DNA of 64,000 nucleotides, from assembly GCF_013408555.1 (NCBI RefSeq), contig NZ_JACBZN010000001.1, positions 2,232,001-2,296,000 of the forward strand, read 5' to 3'. This document shows, piece after piece, positions 7,914-17,106 of the stretch. Origin of the DNA: Aeromicrobium tamlense. GTDB lineage: Bacteria; Actinomycetota; Actinomycetes; Propionibacteriales; Nocardioidaceae. Under the pieces are notes generated by a model. That model worked only from the letters and a program-made list of their open reading frames with translations. It made no database searches and was not told the origin of the DNA. The position numbers and the translations under genes were made by a program. How positions within the stretch are numbered: position 1 is the stretch's first letter; each line of letters opens with the position of its first letter.

Positions 7914-9629
7914 ATGGCCACCATCGCGAAGAACATCGTCGACACCCTCGAGGCCAACGGCGTCCAGCGGGTCTACGGCATCCCCGGCGACTCCCTCAAC
8001 GGCTTCACCGACGCGCTGCGGACGTCGGGCGTGGAGTGGGTCCAGGTCCGCCACGAGGAGGCCGCCGCGTTCGCCGCGGCCGGCGAGGCGGCCACCACCG
8101 GACGGCTCGCCGTGTGCGCCGGCAGCTGCGGTCCGGGCAACCTGCACCTCATCAACGGGCTCTACGACGCCAACCGCTCGCGCGTGCCCGTGCTGGCCAT
8201 CGCGGCGCACATCCCGACCTCCGAGATCGGCACCACCTACTTCCAGGAGACGCACCCGCAGGAGCTGTTCCGCGAGTGCAGCGTCTACGTCGAGCACGTC
8301 TCGAGCCCCTCGCAGATGCCGCGGATGATGCGCATCGCCATGCAGACGGCGATCGAGAAGCAGGGCGTGGCCGTGCTGGTGGTCCCGGGCGACATCGCGC
8401 TGATGGAGGCGCAGGACGACGCGATCACCGTGCTGCGTCCGTCCGAGTCGCGCGTCATCCCGTCCGACGCCGAGCTGCAGCGCGCGGCGCACCTGCTCCA
8501 GGGGAAGGTCACGATCCTCGCCGGGGCCGGATGCGAGGGCGCCCACGACGAGCTCGTCACGATCGCCGACCACCTGGCCGCGCCGGTCGTGCACGCGCTG
8601 CGCGGCAAGGAGCACGTCGAGTGGGAGAACCCGTACGACGTCGGCATGACCGGCCTGCTCGGCTTCGCGTCGGGCTACCGCGCGATCGAGGCGTGCGACG
8701 TCCTGCTCATGCTCGGCACCGACTTCCCCTACCCCGACTTCTTCCCGCCGAAGGCCAAGGTCGTCCAGGTCGACGTGCGCGGCGAGCAGATCGGCCGACG
8801 GACCCCGGTGGACCTCGGCCTGGTCGGCACGGTGCGCGACACGGTGCAGGCGCTGCTGCCCCTGCTGAACCGCACGTCCGAGCTCGACCACCTCGAGGAC
8901 TCGCGCCAGCACTACCTCAAGACCCGCGAGAGGCTCGACGACCTCGCCACCCCCGTGAAGAAGGGGCGGGCCCAGCACCCGCAGTTCGTCGCCCGCGCGA
9001 TCGACGAGGCGGCCGCCGAGGACGCCGTCTTCCTGCCCGACGTGGGCTCCCCCGTCATGTGGGCCGCGCGCTACCTGCACATGAACGGCCGGCGCCGGCT
9101 GATCGGCTCGTTCAGCCACGGCTCGATGGCCAACGCCGTCTCGCAGGCGATCGGCGTGCAGGCGGCGCACCCGGGCCGCCAGGTCGTCGCGCTGTCCGGT
9201 GACGGTGGCCTGACGATGATGCTCGGCGAGCTCATCACGCTCGTGCAGGAGGAGCTGCCGGTGAAGGTCGTCGTCTTCGAGAACAGCTCGCTCAACTTCG
9301 TGGAGCTGGAGATGAAGGCCGCCGGCTTCGTCAACTGGGGCACTGGACTGCGCAACCCTGACTTCGCCGAGGTCGCCCGGGCCATCGGCATGCACGGCGC
9401 CCGCGTCGAGCGGTCGGAAGACCTCGCTCCCGCGCTCGAGGAGGCCTTCGCGCACGACGGTCCCGCGCTGGTCAACGTGATCACCGAGCGCCAGGAGGTC
9501 ACGATCCCGCCGTCGGTCAAGGCGTCGCAGCTGAAGGGCTTCTCGCTCTACGCCCTGCGCACGGTGATGTCCGGCCGCGGCGACGAGATCGTCGATCTCG
9601 CGAAGGCCAACCTCCGCCAGGTGCTCTGA
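7914..9629 (+). CDS. poxB: Pyruvate dehydrogenase (quinone) / pyruvate oxidase, ThDP-dependent
   Basis: The 571-aa enzyme has the three-domain ThDP fold. The cofactor-activating Glu sits in RHEEAAAFAAAGE near residue 50. FAD-binding and central domains follow, and the pyrophosphate-binding motif GDGGLTMMLGE leads to FENSSLNF near 430-460. The best match is the PoxB/Pqo group, which oxidises pyruvate to acetate and CO2 and passes electrons to the quinone pool at the membrane. The C-terminal ~25 residues could supply the lipid-activated membrane helix. It reads away from the terC unit and is probably transcribed alone. Acetolactate synthase is a less likely alternative because no regulatory-subunit gene is nearby. 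Confidence 0.9.
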   Translation: MATIAKNIVDTLEANGVQRVYGIPGDSLNGFTDALRTSGVEWVQVRHEEAAAFAAAGEAATTGRLAVCAGSCGPGNLHLINGLYDANRSRVPVLAIAAHIPTSEIGTTYFQETHPQELFRECSVYVEHVSSPSQMPRMMRIAMQTAIEKQGVAVLVVPGDIALMEAQDDAITVLRPSESRVIPSDAELQRAAHLLQGKVTILAGAGCEGAHDELVTIADHLAAPVVHALRGKEHVEWENPYDVGMTGLLGFASGYRAIEACDVLLMLGTDFPYPDFFPPKAKVVQVDVRGEQIGRRTPVDLGLVGTVRDTVQALLPLLNRTSELDHLEDSRQHYLKTRERLDDLATPVKKGRAQHPQFVARAIDEAAAEDAVFLPDVGSPVMWAARYLHMNGRRRLIGSFSHGSMANAVSQAIGVQAAHPGRQVVALSGDGGLTMMLGELITLVQEELPVKVVVFENSSLNFVELEMKAAGFVNWGTGLRNPDFAEVARAIGMHGARVERSEDLAPALEEAFAHDGPALVNVITERQEVTIPPSVKASQLKGFSLYALRTVMSGRGDEIVDLAKANLRQVL

Positions 9630-9636
9630 ACGGACC

Positions 9637-9642
9637 TAGGCT
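9637..9642 (+). promoter_or_regulatory. -10 box for leaderless ybaK-like transcript
   Basis: TAGGCT ends 6 nt before ATG 9649; there is no ribosome site. Confidence 0.6.
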
Positions 9643-9648
9643 CGGCAC

Positions 9649-10116
9649 ATGAGCGAGGAACGCGCGATCGCCGCCCTGGACGCCGCGGGCGTCGCCCACA
9701 CCGTCACCCGTCACGGGCAGGTGGGCTCGCTCGCCGAGGCCGCCGCGGCACGCGGGGTCGACCCCGACCGCATCGTCAAGACGCTCGTGGTGCGCCGCTC
9801 CGGCGACGAGTACCTGTTCGTCCTGGTGCCCGGCGACCGGCAGATCAGCTGGCCCAAGCTGCGCGGCCTGCTGGGCGTCTCACGGCTCTCGATGCCTCCG
9901 GCGGAGGACGCCTTCGCGGCCACCGGCTACGAGCGCGGCACCATCACCCCGTTCGGCGCGAGCCACGCCTGGCCCGTGATCGCGGACGAGACCGTGCAGG
10001 GCACGATCTCGCTCGGCGCCGGCGCGCACGGCGTCGCCGTGACCGTGGAGGCCGCCGACGTGATCGCCGCGCTCGACGCGACGGTGGCCGACGTCACCGA
10101 CTCCCCCACCGCCTGA
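9649..10116 (+). CDS. YbaK/EbsC family aminoacyl-tRNA deacylase
   Basis: The 155-aa protein is a single YbaK/aa-tRNA editing domain, the usual length for free-standing members. Family features include the conserved Lys of RIVKTLVVRR, the strand YLFVLVPGDRQIS and the GTITPFGA loop. Such proteins hydrolyse mischarged tRNAs, classically Cys-tRNA(Pro), in the cytoplasm. The exact substrate cannot be assigned from sequence. The stop codon lies inside the loop of a strong terminator hairpin. Confidence 0.88.
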   Translation: MSEERAIAALDAAGVAHTVTRHGQVGSLAEAAAARGVDPDRIVKTLVVRRSGDEYLFVLVPGDRQISWPKLRGLLGVSRLSMPPAEDAFAATGYERGTITPFGASHAWPVIADETVQGTISLGAGAHGVAVTVEAADVIAALDATVADVTDSPTA

Positions 10117-10126
10117 GCGGTGGGGG
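10103..10126. terminator. Bidirectional terminator between ybaK-like and UPF0182 genes
   Basis: A perfect 10-bp stem (CCCCCACCGC / GCGGTGGGGG) with a CTGA loop sits between two convergent genes. Confidence 0.8.
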
Positions 10127-10135
10127 CGCCGGCGA

Positions 10136-13039
10136 TCACTCCCCGAGGAGTCGCTGCGCGGCCTCGAGGGCCTCGGCCATCGAGTCGATGCGAGCCTGGT
10201 ACGTGGCCAGGTCGCCGTCCTCGAGCGCGGCCTGCGCCTGGTCGTAGAAGCGCGACGCGTCGGCCAGGTACTGCTCGGCCGTCTTCGTCTCCCCGCCGGC
10301 ATCGCCACCGGCGTCACCGTCCGGCGCCGGCTCCTCCGGCGGAGGCGTGGCGTTCGGCTCCAGACCCAGCGCCGAGCGCAGCGCCTCGTCGAGGGTCTGG
10401 CCCACGCCCACGCCGTCGCCGAACGTGGCGGTGATGAGCTGGAGCACCGGGTACGAGCCCTCGCCCACGCGCTGGATGTAGATCGGCTGCACGTAGAGCA
10501 TGGCGCCGCCGACCGGCAGGGTCAGCAGGTTGCCGCGCAGGATCCGCGTGTTCTGCGACTGCTCGTACTGCAGCAGCGCCGCTCGCACGCCGGCGTCGGA
10601 CTCGAACTGGGCCGCGATCTGGTTCGGGCCGCCGACGCGCGTGTCGCTCGGCAGCTCGAGGATCTGCACCTTGCCGTAGTTCTCGGTGTCGGACGCCTCG
10701 GAGTTCACGCTCATGAACGACGCCAGGTTCTGCCGGTTGTTGGGCAGGTAGACGCTGGTCAGGCTGAAGCGCGAGGCCTCCTCGCCGGGGCGGCTCATCG
10801 AGAGGTAGTACGGCGGCTGCTTCGTGTTGCCAGAGGCCGAGGGGTCCTCGGGGATCTTCCAGCGCTCGCCGTCCTCGTAGAACGTCTGGGCGTTGGTCAC
10901 GTGGTAGCGGCTGAGCACGTCACGCTGCACCTTGAAGAGGTCCACGGGGTAGCGCAGGTGCTGCAGCAGCGACTCGCTGATCTCGGACTTGGGCTCGACG
11001 ACGTCGGGGAACACCTTGGACCACGTCTTGAGGATCGGGTCCTCGGTGTCCCACTCGTAGAGCTTCACGGTGCCGTCGTAGGCGTCGACGACCGCCTTGA
11101 CCGAGTTGCGCATGTAGTTGACCTGGTCGGTCGGCAGCGCGATCTGGCTGGCGCCGTCGGTCAGCGTGTCGCTCGTGGCCTCGTTGAGCGAGCGCGACTC
11201 CGAGTAGGGGTAGGAGTTGCTCGTCGTGTAGCCGTCGACGATCCACACGACCCGGCCGTCGACGACCGCGGGGTAGGTGTCGCCGTCGAGCGTCAGCCAC
11301 GGGGCCACCTTGCGGACGCGATCGCGCGGGTGACGGTCGTAGATGATCTTGGAGTTGCTGTTGACGCGGTCGGACAGCACGATCTTCGGCTCGGCGAACT
11401 TGAACGCGTAGAGCACCTGGCGGAACAGCGAGCCCATCTCCACGCCGCCCTTGCCGTCGTACGTGTTGGCGGTGGAGTCGCCGTCGGTGCCGTCGCCCTC
11501 GTCGGAGCCGCCGCCGCGCGGCGTGTCGACCTCGATCGGGTTGGCGCCGTCGGGACGGCCCACGATCGAGTACGACGGCGACTTCTCGCCGAAGTAGATC
11601 CGCGGGGCCTTCTCGAACTCCAGCTCGCCGGTGGGCGGGATGTCCTTCGCGACCCACACGGGCTCGCCCTGGGAGCCACGCTTGTTGCCGTACGCGGCGA
11701 TCACGCCGTAGCCGTGGGTGTAGACGGTGTGGTCGTTCGACCACGTGCGCTGCGTGGACTGCAGGCCGTCGAGGTCGACCTCGCGCGCCGCGATGATGAC
11801 GTCCTGCGGCTGCGGGTCGTCGCCGATCGCGTAGCGGTCGACGTCGAGCGTGCTCTGCACCGTGTAGTAGCCGCGCACCTGCTGCAGCTGCTGGAACGCC
11901 GGCGAGATGAGCGTGGGGTCGAGCAGTCGGGTGCTGACGCGCGACTCGGCCGACGCGTTGAGCTCCTGCGGCGTCAGCTCGGTCTTGGCCGAGTAGTCGG
12001 CCGTCTCGACGTCGGCGACGCCGAACGCCTCGCGCGTGCCGTCGATGTTCTTCTCCAGATACGGGCCCTCGCGGTCGGGCTCGGACGGGTTGACCTGGAA
12101 CTGCTGCATGATCGCGGGCCAGGCGGCACCGATCAGCAGCGACGTCAGGAACCACAGGCCCAGGCCCAGCGCGGGCAGGGTCCACGAGCGCAGGAAGATC
12201 GTGGAGAAGAACATCAGGGCGCAGAGGATCGCCACGACCATGAGGATGTTCTTGGCGGGGATCTCGGCGTTGGCGGCGGTGTAGGTGATGCCGTCGAACA
12301 GACCCGACGTGTCGTAGGACAGCGCGTAGCGGTCGAGCCAGTAGTTGGCGGCGCGCACGAGCATCGCGAGGCCGACGAGGACCGCGACCTGCACCTGCGC
12401 GGCGCGGCTGAAGCTCGGGCCCTTGTTGCCCAGGCGAATGCCGCCGAAGACGTAGTGGACGAAGACCACCGCGATGGCCGAGATCAGCAGCAGCGCGAAC
12501 ACGAACGAGACGATGAACTGCAGCCACGGCATGTCGAAGACGTAGAAGCCCACGTCCTTGCCGAAGTGCGGGTCCTTCGTGCCGAACGGCTCGCCGTTGC
12601 GCCACAGCTGGAAGGTCTCCCAGCGGCTGCTGCCGATGATGCCGGAGAAGAAGCCGACGAAGGCGGAGACGGCGATCAGCGCCCACTTCGCGATCGGCGT
12701 GATCGCCATGCGGTAACGGGCGGCGGGGTCGTCGCGTCGCAGGCCCAGCGGGTTCGGCCGGTTGCGGTGCGCGAGCCAGACGTTGGCGCCCACGACGAGC
12801 GCGCCGAACAGGGCGAACACCACGAAGAGCGCCGAGCGCGTCAGCAGGACGGTGGTGAAGACGCCCTGGAAGTCGACCGAGCCGTACCAGAGCCGCTCGG
12901 TCCACAGGCTCACGAACAGCGAGCCCAGGACCAGCAGGGCCGCCAGCGTGACGATGGTCGGGATCAGCACCCTCCGCCCGCGGTCGGAACGCGGTTCAGG
13001 CTCGCGTCGAGGGGGTGTCGATCCGAAGATGTCGCTCAC
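10136..13039 (-). CDS. UPF0182 family large membrane protein
   Basis: The 967-aa protein starts with a short basic cytoplasmic tail and about seven membrane helices within the first ~330 residues. A large extracytoplasmic domain follows, ending in an acidic, Gly/Pro-rich stretch and a helical C-terminal tail. This matches the UPF0182 family (M. tuberculosis Rv3193c), whose function is not established. It lies next to the PPA1309 and YlbL-like genes in the same order as in mycobacteria. The GTG start at 13039 has CAGGAG upstream, and a TAGGCT -10 box lies about 45 nt upstream. Confidence 0.93.
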   Translation of the reverse strand: MSDIFGSTPPRREPEPRSDRGRRVLIPTIVTLAALLVLGSLFVSLWTERLWYGSVDFQGVFTTVLLTRSALFVVFALFGALVVGANVWLAHRNRPNPLGLRRDDPAARYRMAITPIAKWALIAVSAFVGFFSGIIGSSRWETFQLWRNGEPFGTKDPHFGKDVGFYVFDMPWLQFIVSFVFALLLISAIAVVFVHYVFGGIRLGNKGPSFSRAAQVQVAVLVGLAMLVRAANYWLDRYALSYDTSGLFDGITYTAANAEIPAKNILMVVAILCALMFFSTIFLRSWTLPALGLGLWFLTSLLIGAAWPAIMQQFQVNPSEPDREGPYLEKNIDGTREAFGVADVETADYSAKTELTPQELNASAESRVSTRLLDPTLISPAFQQLQQVRGYYTVQSTLDVDRYAIGDDPQPQDVIIAAREVDLDGLQSTQRTWSNDHTVYTHGYGVIAAYGNKRGSQGEPVWVAKDIPPTGELEFEKAPRIYFGEKSPSYSIVGRPDGANPIEVDTPRGGGSDEGDGTDGDSTANTYDGKGGVEMGSLFRQVLYAFKFAEPKIVLSDRVNSNSKIIYDRHPRDRVRKVAPWLTLDGDTYPAVVDGRVVWIVDGYTTSNSYPYSESRSLNEATSDTLTDGASQIALPTDQVNYMRNSVKAVVDAYDGTVKLYEWDTEDPILKTWSKVFPDVVEPKSEISESLLQHLRYPVDLFKVQRDVLSRYHVTNAQTFYEDGERWKIPEDPSASGNTKQPPYYLSMSRPGEEASRFSLTSVYLPNNRQNLASFMSVNSEASDTENYGKVQILELPSDTRVGGPNQIAAQFESDAGVRAALLQYEQSQNTRILRGNLLTLPVGGAMLYVQPIYIQRVGEGSYPVLQLITATFGDGVGVGQTLDEALRSALGLEPNATPPPEEPAPDGDAGGDAGGETKTAEQYLADASRFYDQAQAALEDGDLATYQARIDSMAEALEAAQRLLGE

Positions 13040-13107
13040 GGTGCTCCTGGCTCACAGCAGTGTGGGTCTGGTGGCGCAAGCCTACGGGGTGTGGAAGAAC
13101 CGCGGAC

Positions 13108-13653
13108 TCACGCGTCGTCCGCGAGCGTCCCGGCGACCAGGTCGGTCAGCCCGGGGACGAGGTCCGGGCCCTCGATCAGCGGCGCGTCCTCGGGTGCCCT
13201 CGGGCGCACCGCGACGTGTGCCGCGCCCTCGCGCAGCACCGCCGCGACGATGCGCATCTCCTGGCGGTCGGGGTGCTGCGCGGCGAACTCCGCGGCGGCG
13301 GCCGGGTCGTCCGGGAGGTCGTCCTCGGCCTCGGCGGGCAGCGTCAGCCGCTCCACCACGACGGCACAGCCGGCGACCTCCTCGGGCCAGCCGATCTCGG
13401 CCAGCAGGTCCTCGACCTGGCGGTCGGCGGGCAGCTCCTGCTCGATCGGCGTGTACGAGTCGGGGGCGCCCAGCTCGTCGGCCAGCTCGGGCTGCGCGGC
13501 GAGCAGGTCGCCCGTCAGCACGAGGGCGAACAGCCGCGGCGGCTGGTCCCAGCCACCGTCGTTCACGTGGGCCTCGACCTCGAGCGCGGCCTGGCGGACG
13601 GGCGAGTCCTCCCCCATGCCGCCACCGGTCACGGTCAGCTTCGGATCACTCAC
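13108..13653 (-). CDS. PPA1309 family conserved protein
   Basis: The protein has 181 aa, is acidic and soluble, and has no signal peptide. Sequence and position (immediately downstream of a YlbL-like protease and upstream of UPF0182) fit the PPA1309 family, conserved in actinobacteria and of unknown function. The GTG start at 13653 overlaps the protease stop by 8 bp (GTGAGTGA), implying co-translation. A later ATG in GGGMGEDSP would drop the conserved SDPKLTV strand. Its partnership with the protease is inferred from coupling only. Confidence 0.8.
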   Translation of the reverse strand: MSDPKLTVTGGGMGEDSPVRQAALEVEAHVNDGGWDQPPRLFALVLTGDLLAAQPELADELGAPDSYTPIEQELPADRQVEDLLAEIGWPEEVAGCAVVVERLTLPAEAEDDLPDDPAAAAEFAAQHPDRQEMRIVAAVLREGAAHVAVRPRAPEDAPLIEGPDLVPGLTDLVAGTLADDA

Positions 13654-14716
13654 AGCTCGCCACCTTCGCCTTCGGGTCCTTCGCGAGCGTGCCCAGCGCA
13701 TCGATCGCGTCCTGCAGCGTGGCCACCTTGACCAACGTCATGCCGAAGTCGTCCCCCTCGGCCGCCTCGCGGCAGTTGGCCGCCGGCACGAGGAAGATGT
13801 CGGCCCCGGCCTCGGCAGCCCCGGCCATCTTCTGGCGGACGCCGCCGATCGAGCCGACGGTGCCCTCGGGATCGATCGTGCCCGTTCCGGCCACGTTCTG
13901 CCCGCCGGTCAGGGCGCCGGGCGTGAGCGAGTCGTAGATCGCCAGCGCGAACATCGTGCCGGCGCTCGGGCCGCCGACGCGGTCGCCGATGTGGTTCTCG
14001 ATGTCGATCGGGAACTCGAACGTCGAGCCCACGGCGATGCCGACGCGCGCCTGGTCGGGGTCGTCGTCCATCGCGGTGGTGCGGATCGTGACGGTGCCGT
14101 CCTTGCCGTCGCGCCGGTAGCCGATCGTGACGTCGTCACCCGGCTCGCGGTCGCCGACCGCCTGGCCGACGGACTCCTGCGTGGCGACCTTCTCGCCGTC
14201 CACGGTGAGGATGAGGTCGTCGACCTCGAGCCTGCCCTGCGCGGGACCGTCCTCGACGACGGCCGACACCTTCGGCACCTCGGGGACCGTGATCCCCGCG
14301 GCTCGCAGCGCGGCGGCGCGCGAGGCGTCCTGCGAGCTGGCCAGCTGCGCGGCTCCCTCGGCCGTGGACTGCTCGTTCGTCTGGTGGTCGGGGTAGACGA
14401 AGTCGTGCGGGACGACGTTGACGTCGGGGTCGAGCCAGCCCTCGATCGCGCCGGCCAGCGACATCCGCGACTCGGCGCGGGTGACCGAGACGGTCGTGAA
14501 GTCGAGGCGCCCGTCGGTGGGATAGGTGCGCACGTCGTCACCGAACGTGAGCATCGGGGTGCCGTCCAGCTCGCCGAGCGTGTTGAACACCGGCCCGGGC
14601 CGCATCGTCACGAAGGGCACCGGCAGGAACGCCACGAGGCACGTCAGCACCGTCACGACGGACAGGCCCACGGAGAGGGTGAGGGTGCGGCGGCTCAGGC
14701 GCAGCGGAGATGACAC
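13646..14716 (-). CDS. YlbL-like PDZ / Lon-type (S16) membrane-anchored serine protease
   Basis: The 356-aa protein has one N-terminal membrane anchor (about 12-36), a PDZ domain (about 145-215, VEDGPAQGRLEVDDLILTV) and a Lon-like catalytic domain. The Ser-Lys dyad is visible: Ser251 in GGPSAGTMFA and Lys296 in GGVRQKMAGA. This is the actinobacterial YlbL family (Rv3194c type), acting outside the membrane on unknown substrates; the PDZ domain probably recognises C-termini. The GTG start sits 6 nt after a TAGGGT -10 box, so the transcript is probably leaderless. The next gene overlaps it by 8 bp. Confidence 0.92.
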   Translation of the reverse strand: MSSPLRLSRRTLTLSVGLSVVTVLTCLVAFLPVPFVTMRPGPVFNTLGELDGTPMLTFGDDVRTYPTDGRLDFTTVSVTRAESRMSLAGAIEGWLDPDVNVVPHDFVYPDHQTNEQSTAEGAAQLASSQDASRAAALRAAGITVPEVPKVSAVVEDGPAQGRLEVDDLILTVDGEKVATQESVGQAVGDREPGDDVTIGYRRDGKDGTVTIRTTAMDDDPDQARVGIAVGSTFEFPIDIENHIGDRVGGPSAGTMFALAIYDSLTPGALTGGQNVAGTGTIDPEGTVGSIGGVRQKMAGAAEAGADIFLVPAANCREAAEGDDFGMTLVKVATLQDAIDALGTLAKDPKAKVASCE

Positions 14717-14722
14717 ACCGAC

Positions 14723-14728
14723 ACCCTA
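14723..14728 (-). promoter_or_regulatory. -10 box for leaderless YlbL-like transcript
   Basis: TAGGGT on the minus strand ends 6 nt before GTG 14716. Confidence 0.6.
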
Positions 14729-14772
14729 GAGCCGGGCGGGAAACGCCGGGGCACGCCTCAGGACGGAGCGCC

Positions 14773-14778
14773 TAGGCT
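14773..14778 (+). promoter_or_regulatory. -10 box for leaderless DUF2342 transcript
   Basis: TAGGCT ends 6 nt before ATG 14785. Confidence 0.6.
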
Positions 14779-14784
14779 GGCTCC

Positions 14785-16089
14785 ATGGCCGAGGAACCGC
14801 GCGAGGACCCCCAGAACCCCTTCAAGGGCACGCCCCTGGAGGGCCTGTTCGGACAGCTGGGCGCAGGTCAGTTCGACCTCAACCAGATGATGTCCCAGAT
14901 GCAGCGGATGTTCGAGCCGCACGAGGGCACCGTCAACTACCAGCTCGCCGCCGACGTGGCCCGCCACGCGGTCGCCGCCGAGGGCGAGGACCCGAGCCCC
15001 CACAGCGGCCAGGCCGGTGCCGTCGCCGACGCCGGCCGACTGGCCGAGATGTGGCTCGACAAGGCCACCGACGTGCCCGCCGCCGCCACTTCCGCGCTGG
15101 CGTGGAGCCGCGCCGAGTGGGTCGAGCACACGATGCCCACCTGGCAGGTCATGGTCGAGCCCGTGGCGCAGCACGTCGTGTCCTCCATGGCCGACGCGAT
15201 GCCGCCCGAGGCGAAGGCGATGGCCGGCCCGCTGCTGGGCATGCTCAACCAGGCCGGTGGCGCGATGTTCGGCCAGCAGATCGGCTCGGCCATCGGGGCC
15301 CTCGCCACCGAGGTGCTCTCCTCCACCGAGGTCGGGCTGCCGCTCGGTCCCGAGCACACCGCGGCCGTGCTGCCGCACAACGTCTCGGCGTTCGCGACCG
15401 ACCTCGAGGCCAGCCAGGCCGACGTGCTGCTCTACGTGATGCTGCGCGAGGCCGCCCACCGTCGTCTCTACGCGCACGCCACGTGGCTGCGCGGCGCCGT
15501 GCTCGGCGCGATCGAGGACTTCGCCCGCGGCATCCGCATCGACGTCGGCTCGATCGAGGAGCAGATGCGCTCGATCGATCCCGGCAACCCCGAGGCGATG
15601 CAGGAGGCCCTCTCCGGCGGACTGTTCGACCCCGCGCCCACGCCCGAGCAGGAGCGCGCCAAGGAGCGCCTCGAGCTGCTGCTGGCCCTCATCGAGGGCT
15701 GGGTCGACGAGGTCGTCGCCCAGGCCACCGCCGGCGTCATGCCCGCCGCTCCCGCGCTGTCGGAGGCGATGCGTCGCCGTCGCGCCACCGGCGGCCCCGC
15801 CGAGGACACGTTCGCCTCGCTCGTCGGCCTCGAGCTGCGGCCCCGCCGCCTGCGCGACGCCGCCAACCTGTGGTCGGCGCTGCGTGACCGCCGGGGCGCC
15901 GAGGCGCGTGACGCCGTGTGGAGTCACCCCGACCTGCTGCCGACGTCGGCCGACCTCGACGACCCGCTGGGCTTCTGCGAGCGGCAGACCGCCGAGCTGA
16001 GCGATGCCGACTTCGACGCCGCCCTGCAGGAGCTGCTGTCGTCCGACGACTCCGGCGACGCGGACGACACCCCCGACGACCGCGCGTGA
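14785..16089 (+). CDS. DUF2342 zinc-dependent metalloprotease-like protein
   Basis: The 434-aa soluble protein matches the actinobacterial 'zinc-dependent metalloprotease / putative hydrolase' family (Rv3195 type). The characteristic REAAHRRLY helix replaces a classical HExxH, and a conserved glycine/methionine-rich helical region (GAMFGQQIGSAIG) precedes it. Enzymatic activity has not been shown for the family as far as I know. The acidic tail DDSGDADDTPDD is variable. The stop overlaps the next GTG start (GTGA), so it is coupled to the NUDIX gene. The gene diverges from the YlbL-like protease gene. Confidence 0.85.
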   Translation: MAEEPREDPQNPFKGTPLEGLFGQLGAGQFDLNQMMSQMQRMFEPHEGTVNYQLAADVARHAVAAEGEDPSPHSGQAGAVADAGRLAEMWLDKATDVPAAATSALAWSRAEWVEHTMPTWQVMVEPVAQHVVSSMADAMPPEAKAMAGPLLGMLNQAGGAMFGQQIGSAIGALATEVLSSTEVGLPLGPEHTAAVLPHNVSAFATDLEASQADVLLYVMLREAAHRRLYAHATWLRGAVLGAIEDFARGIRIDVGSIEEQMRSIDPGNPEAMQEALSGGLFDPAPTPEQERAKERLELLLALIEGWVDEVVAQATAGVMPAAPALSEAMRRRRATGGPAEDTFASLVGLELRPRRLRDAANLWSALRDRRGAEARDAVWSHPDLLPTSADLDDPLGFCERQTAELSDADFDAALQELLSSDDSGDADDTPDDRA

Positions 16090-16658
16090 GCCTGACCGCG
16101 GACATCCGCGACGTCCTCGAGCAGTGGTCGGCGCCGTCGGGCGACCAGGACCACCTGCGCGTCCTCTTCGCCGCGTACGCCGGTGCGCATGACGAGCCAG
16201 GAGCGCGCGCCTGCGCGCCCGACCACGTGACCGCGAGCGCCCTCGTCGTCTCGGCCGAGCACGACCGTGTGGCCCTGGTGCTGCACCCGAAGTTCGGCCG
16301 CTGGCTGCAGACGGGCGGTCACTGCGAGGCCGGCGACCCGTCGCTCGCCGATGCGGCCCGCCGCGAGGCCGAGGAGGAGACCGGCATCGCCGGCCTCACG
16401 ATCGATCCCGAGCCGGTGCTGCTGTCGCGCCACCCCGTGCGCTGCCACGAGGGCGGCCACCACCTCGACGTGCAGTTCGTGGCGGTCGCGCCCGCGGGCG
16501 CCGAGCCGCAGTGCTCGGACGAGTCCGACGACGTGCGCTGGTTCGCGCTCGACGCGCTGCCCGAGCCGACCGACGACTCGGTCAGGGCTCTCGTCGACGC
16601 TGCCAGGTCACGCCTTCGAGGAACCCCATCGCCTCGTCCATCCGCGGGTGTCGCCTGA
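16086..16658 (+). CDS. NUDIX hydrolase
   Basis: The 190-aa protein contains a NUDIX box (GGHCEAGDPSLADAARREAE followed by EETGI), which binds the metal and hydrolyses a nucleoside-diphosphate-linked substrate that cannot be named. The GTG start overlaps the previous stop by 4 bp and gives the conserved N-terminus LTADIRDVLEQW. The last 77 bp overlap the 3' end of the convergent YgjP-like gene, so the two coding regions share sequence on opposite strands. Confidence 0.88.
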   Translation: MSLTADIRDVLEQWSAPSGDQDHLRVLFAAYAGAHDEPGARACAPDHVTASALVVSAEHDRVALVLHPKFGRWLQTGGHCEAGDPSLADAARREAEEETGIAGLTIDPEPVLLSRHPVRCHEGGHHLDVQFVAVAPAGAEPQCSDESDDVRWFALDALPEPTDDSVRALVDAARSRLRGTPSPRPSAGVA

Positions 16659-17088
16659 CGATCGCGTCGAACCGCGGGCCGTGGCCCGAGACGACGAGGT
16701 GGGTGAGCTCGTGCACCAGCACGGCGTCGACGACGTGGTCCGGCATGTCCTGGAGCCGGTGCGACAGCCGGATCGTGCGGTCCACCGGCGTGCAGGAGCC
16801 CCACCGCGTGTTCTGGTTGGTGACCCAGCGGACCGACGCGGGCTCGGGAGCCTCGGGCACGTAGCGGGCGGCCAGCTCGGCCGCGCGACGGGCGAGCGCC
16901 TCGTCGGAGCGCGGCGCCCGACGGCTCCGCTCGCGCGCGTCGAGCTTCGCGACCATCTCGTCGACGGCGCGTCGCTCCTCGCGGGCGGACATGGTCGCGG
17001 GGATCATCACGATCGTCAGATCGCCCTCCCGGCGCGCCGAGACGGTGCGGGTCCTGCGGGCGCTGCGGCGCACCTCGATCCGGGGCAT
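16582..17088 (-). CDS. YgjP-like / M48-type zinc metallopeptidase
   Basis: The 168-aa protein has the zinc site HELTHLVVSGHGPRF, an HExxH helix with a third His downstream. Upstream it has the family motif NTRWGSCTP, typical of YgjP-like (DUF45, SprT-related) peptidases. No signal peptide or membrane helix is seen, so it is cytoplasmic; substrates are unknown. ATG 17088 lies 7 nt after a TACCTT -10 box, suggesting a leaderless transcript. Its 3' end overlaps the convergent NUDIX gene by 77 bp. Confidence 0.85.
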   Translation of the reverse strand: MPRIEVRRSARRTRTVSARREGDLTIVMIPATMSAREERRAVDEMVAKLDARERSRRAPRSDEALARRAAELAARYVPEAPEPASVRWVTNQNTRWGSCTPVDRTIRLSHRLQDMPDHVVDAVLVHELTHLVVSGHGPRFDAIVRRHPRMDEAMGFLEGVTWQRRREP

Positions 17089-17095
17089 GGACACC

Positions 17096-17101
17096 AAGGT
17101 A
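17096..17101 (-). promoter_or_regulatory. -10 box for leaderless YgjP-like transcript
   Basis: TACCTT on the minus strand ends 7 nt before ATG 17088. Confidence 0.55.
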
Positions 17102-17106
17102 GACGG

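Noticed and set aside
10901..14713. 1270-aa open frame on the plus strand
   Set aside because: It is antisense to UPF0182, PPA1309 and YlbL-like genes, with the Arg/Val/Asp-rich composition of GC-rich shadow frames and no domain signal.
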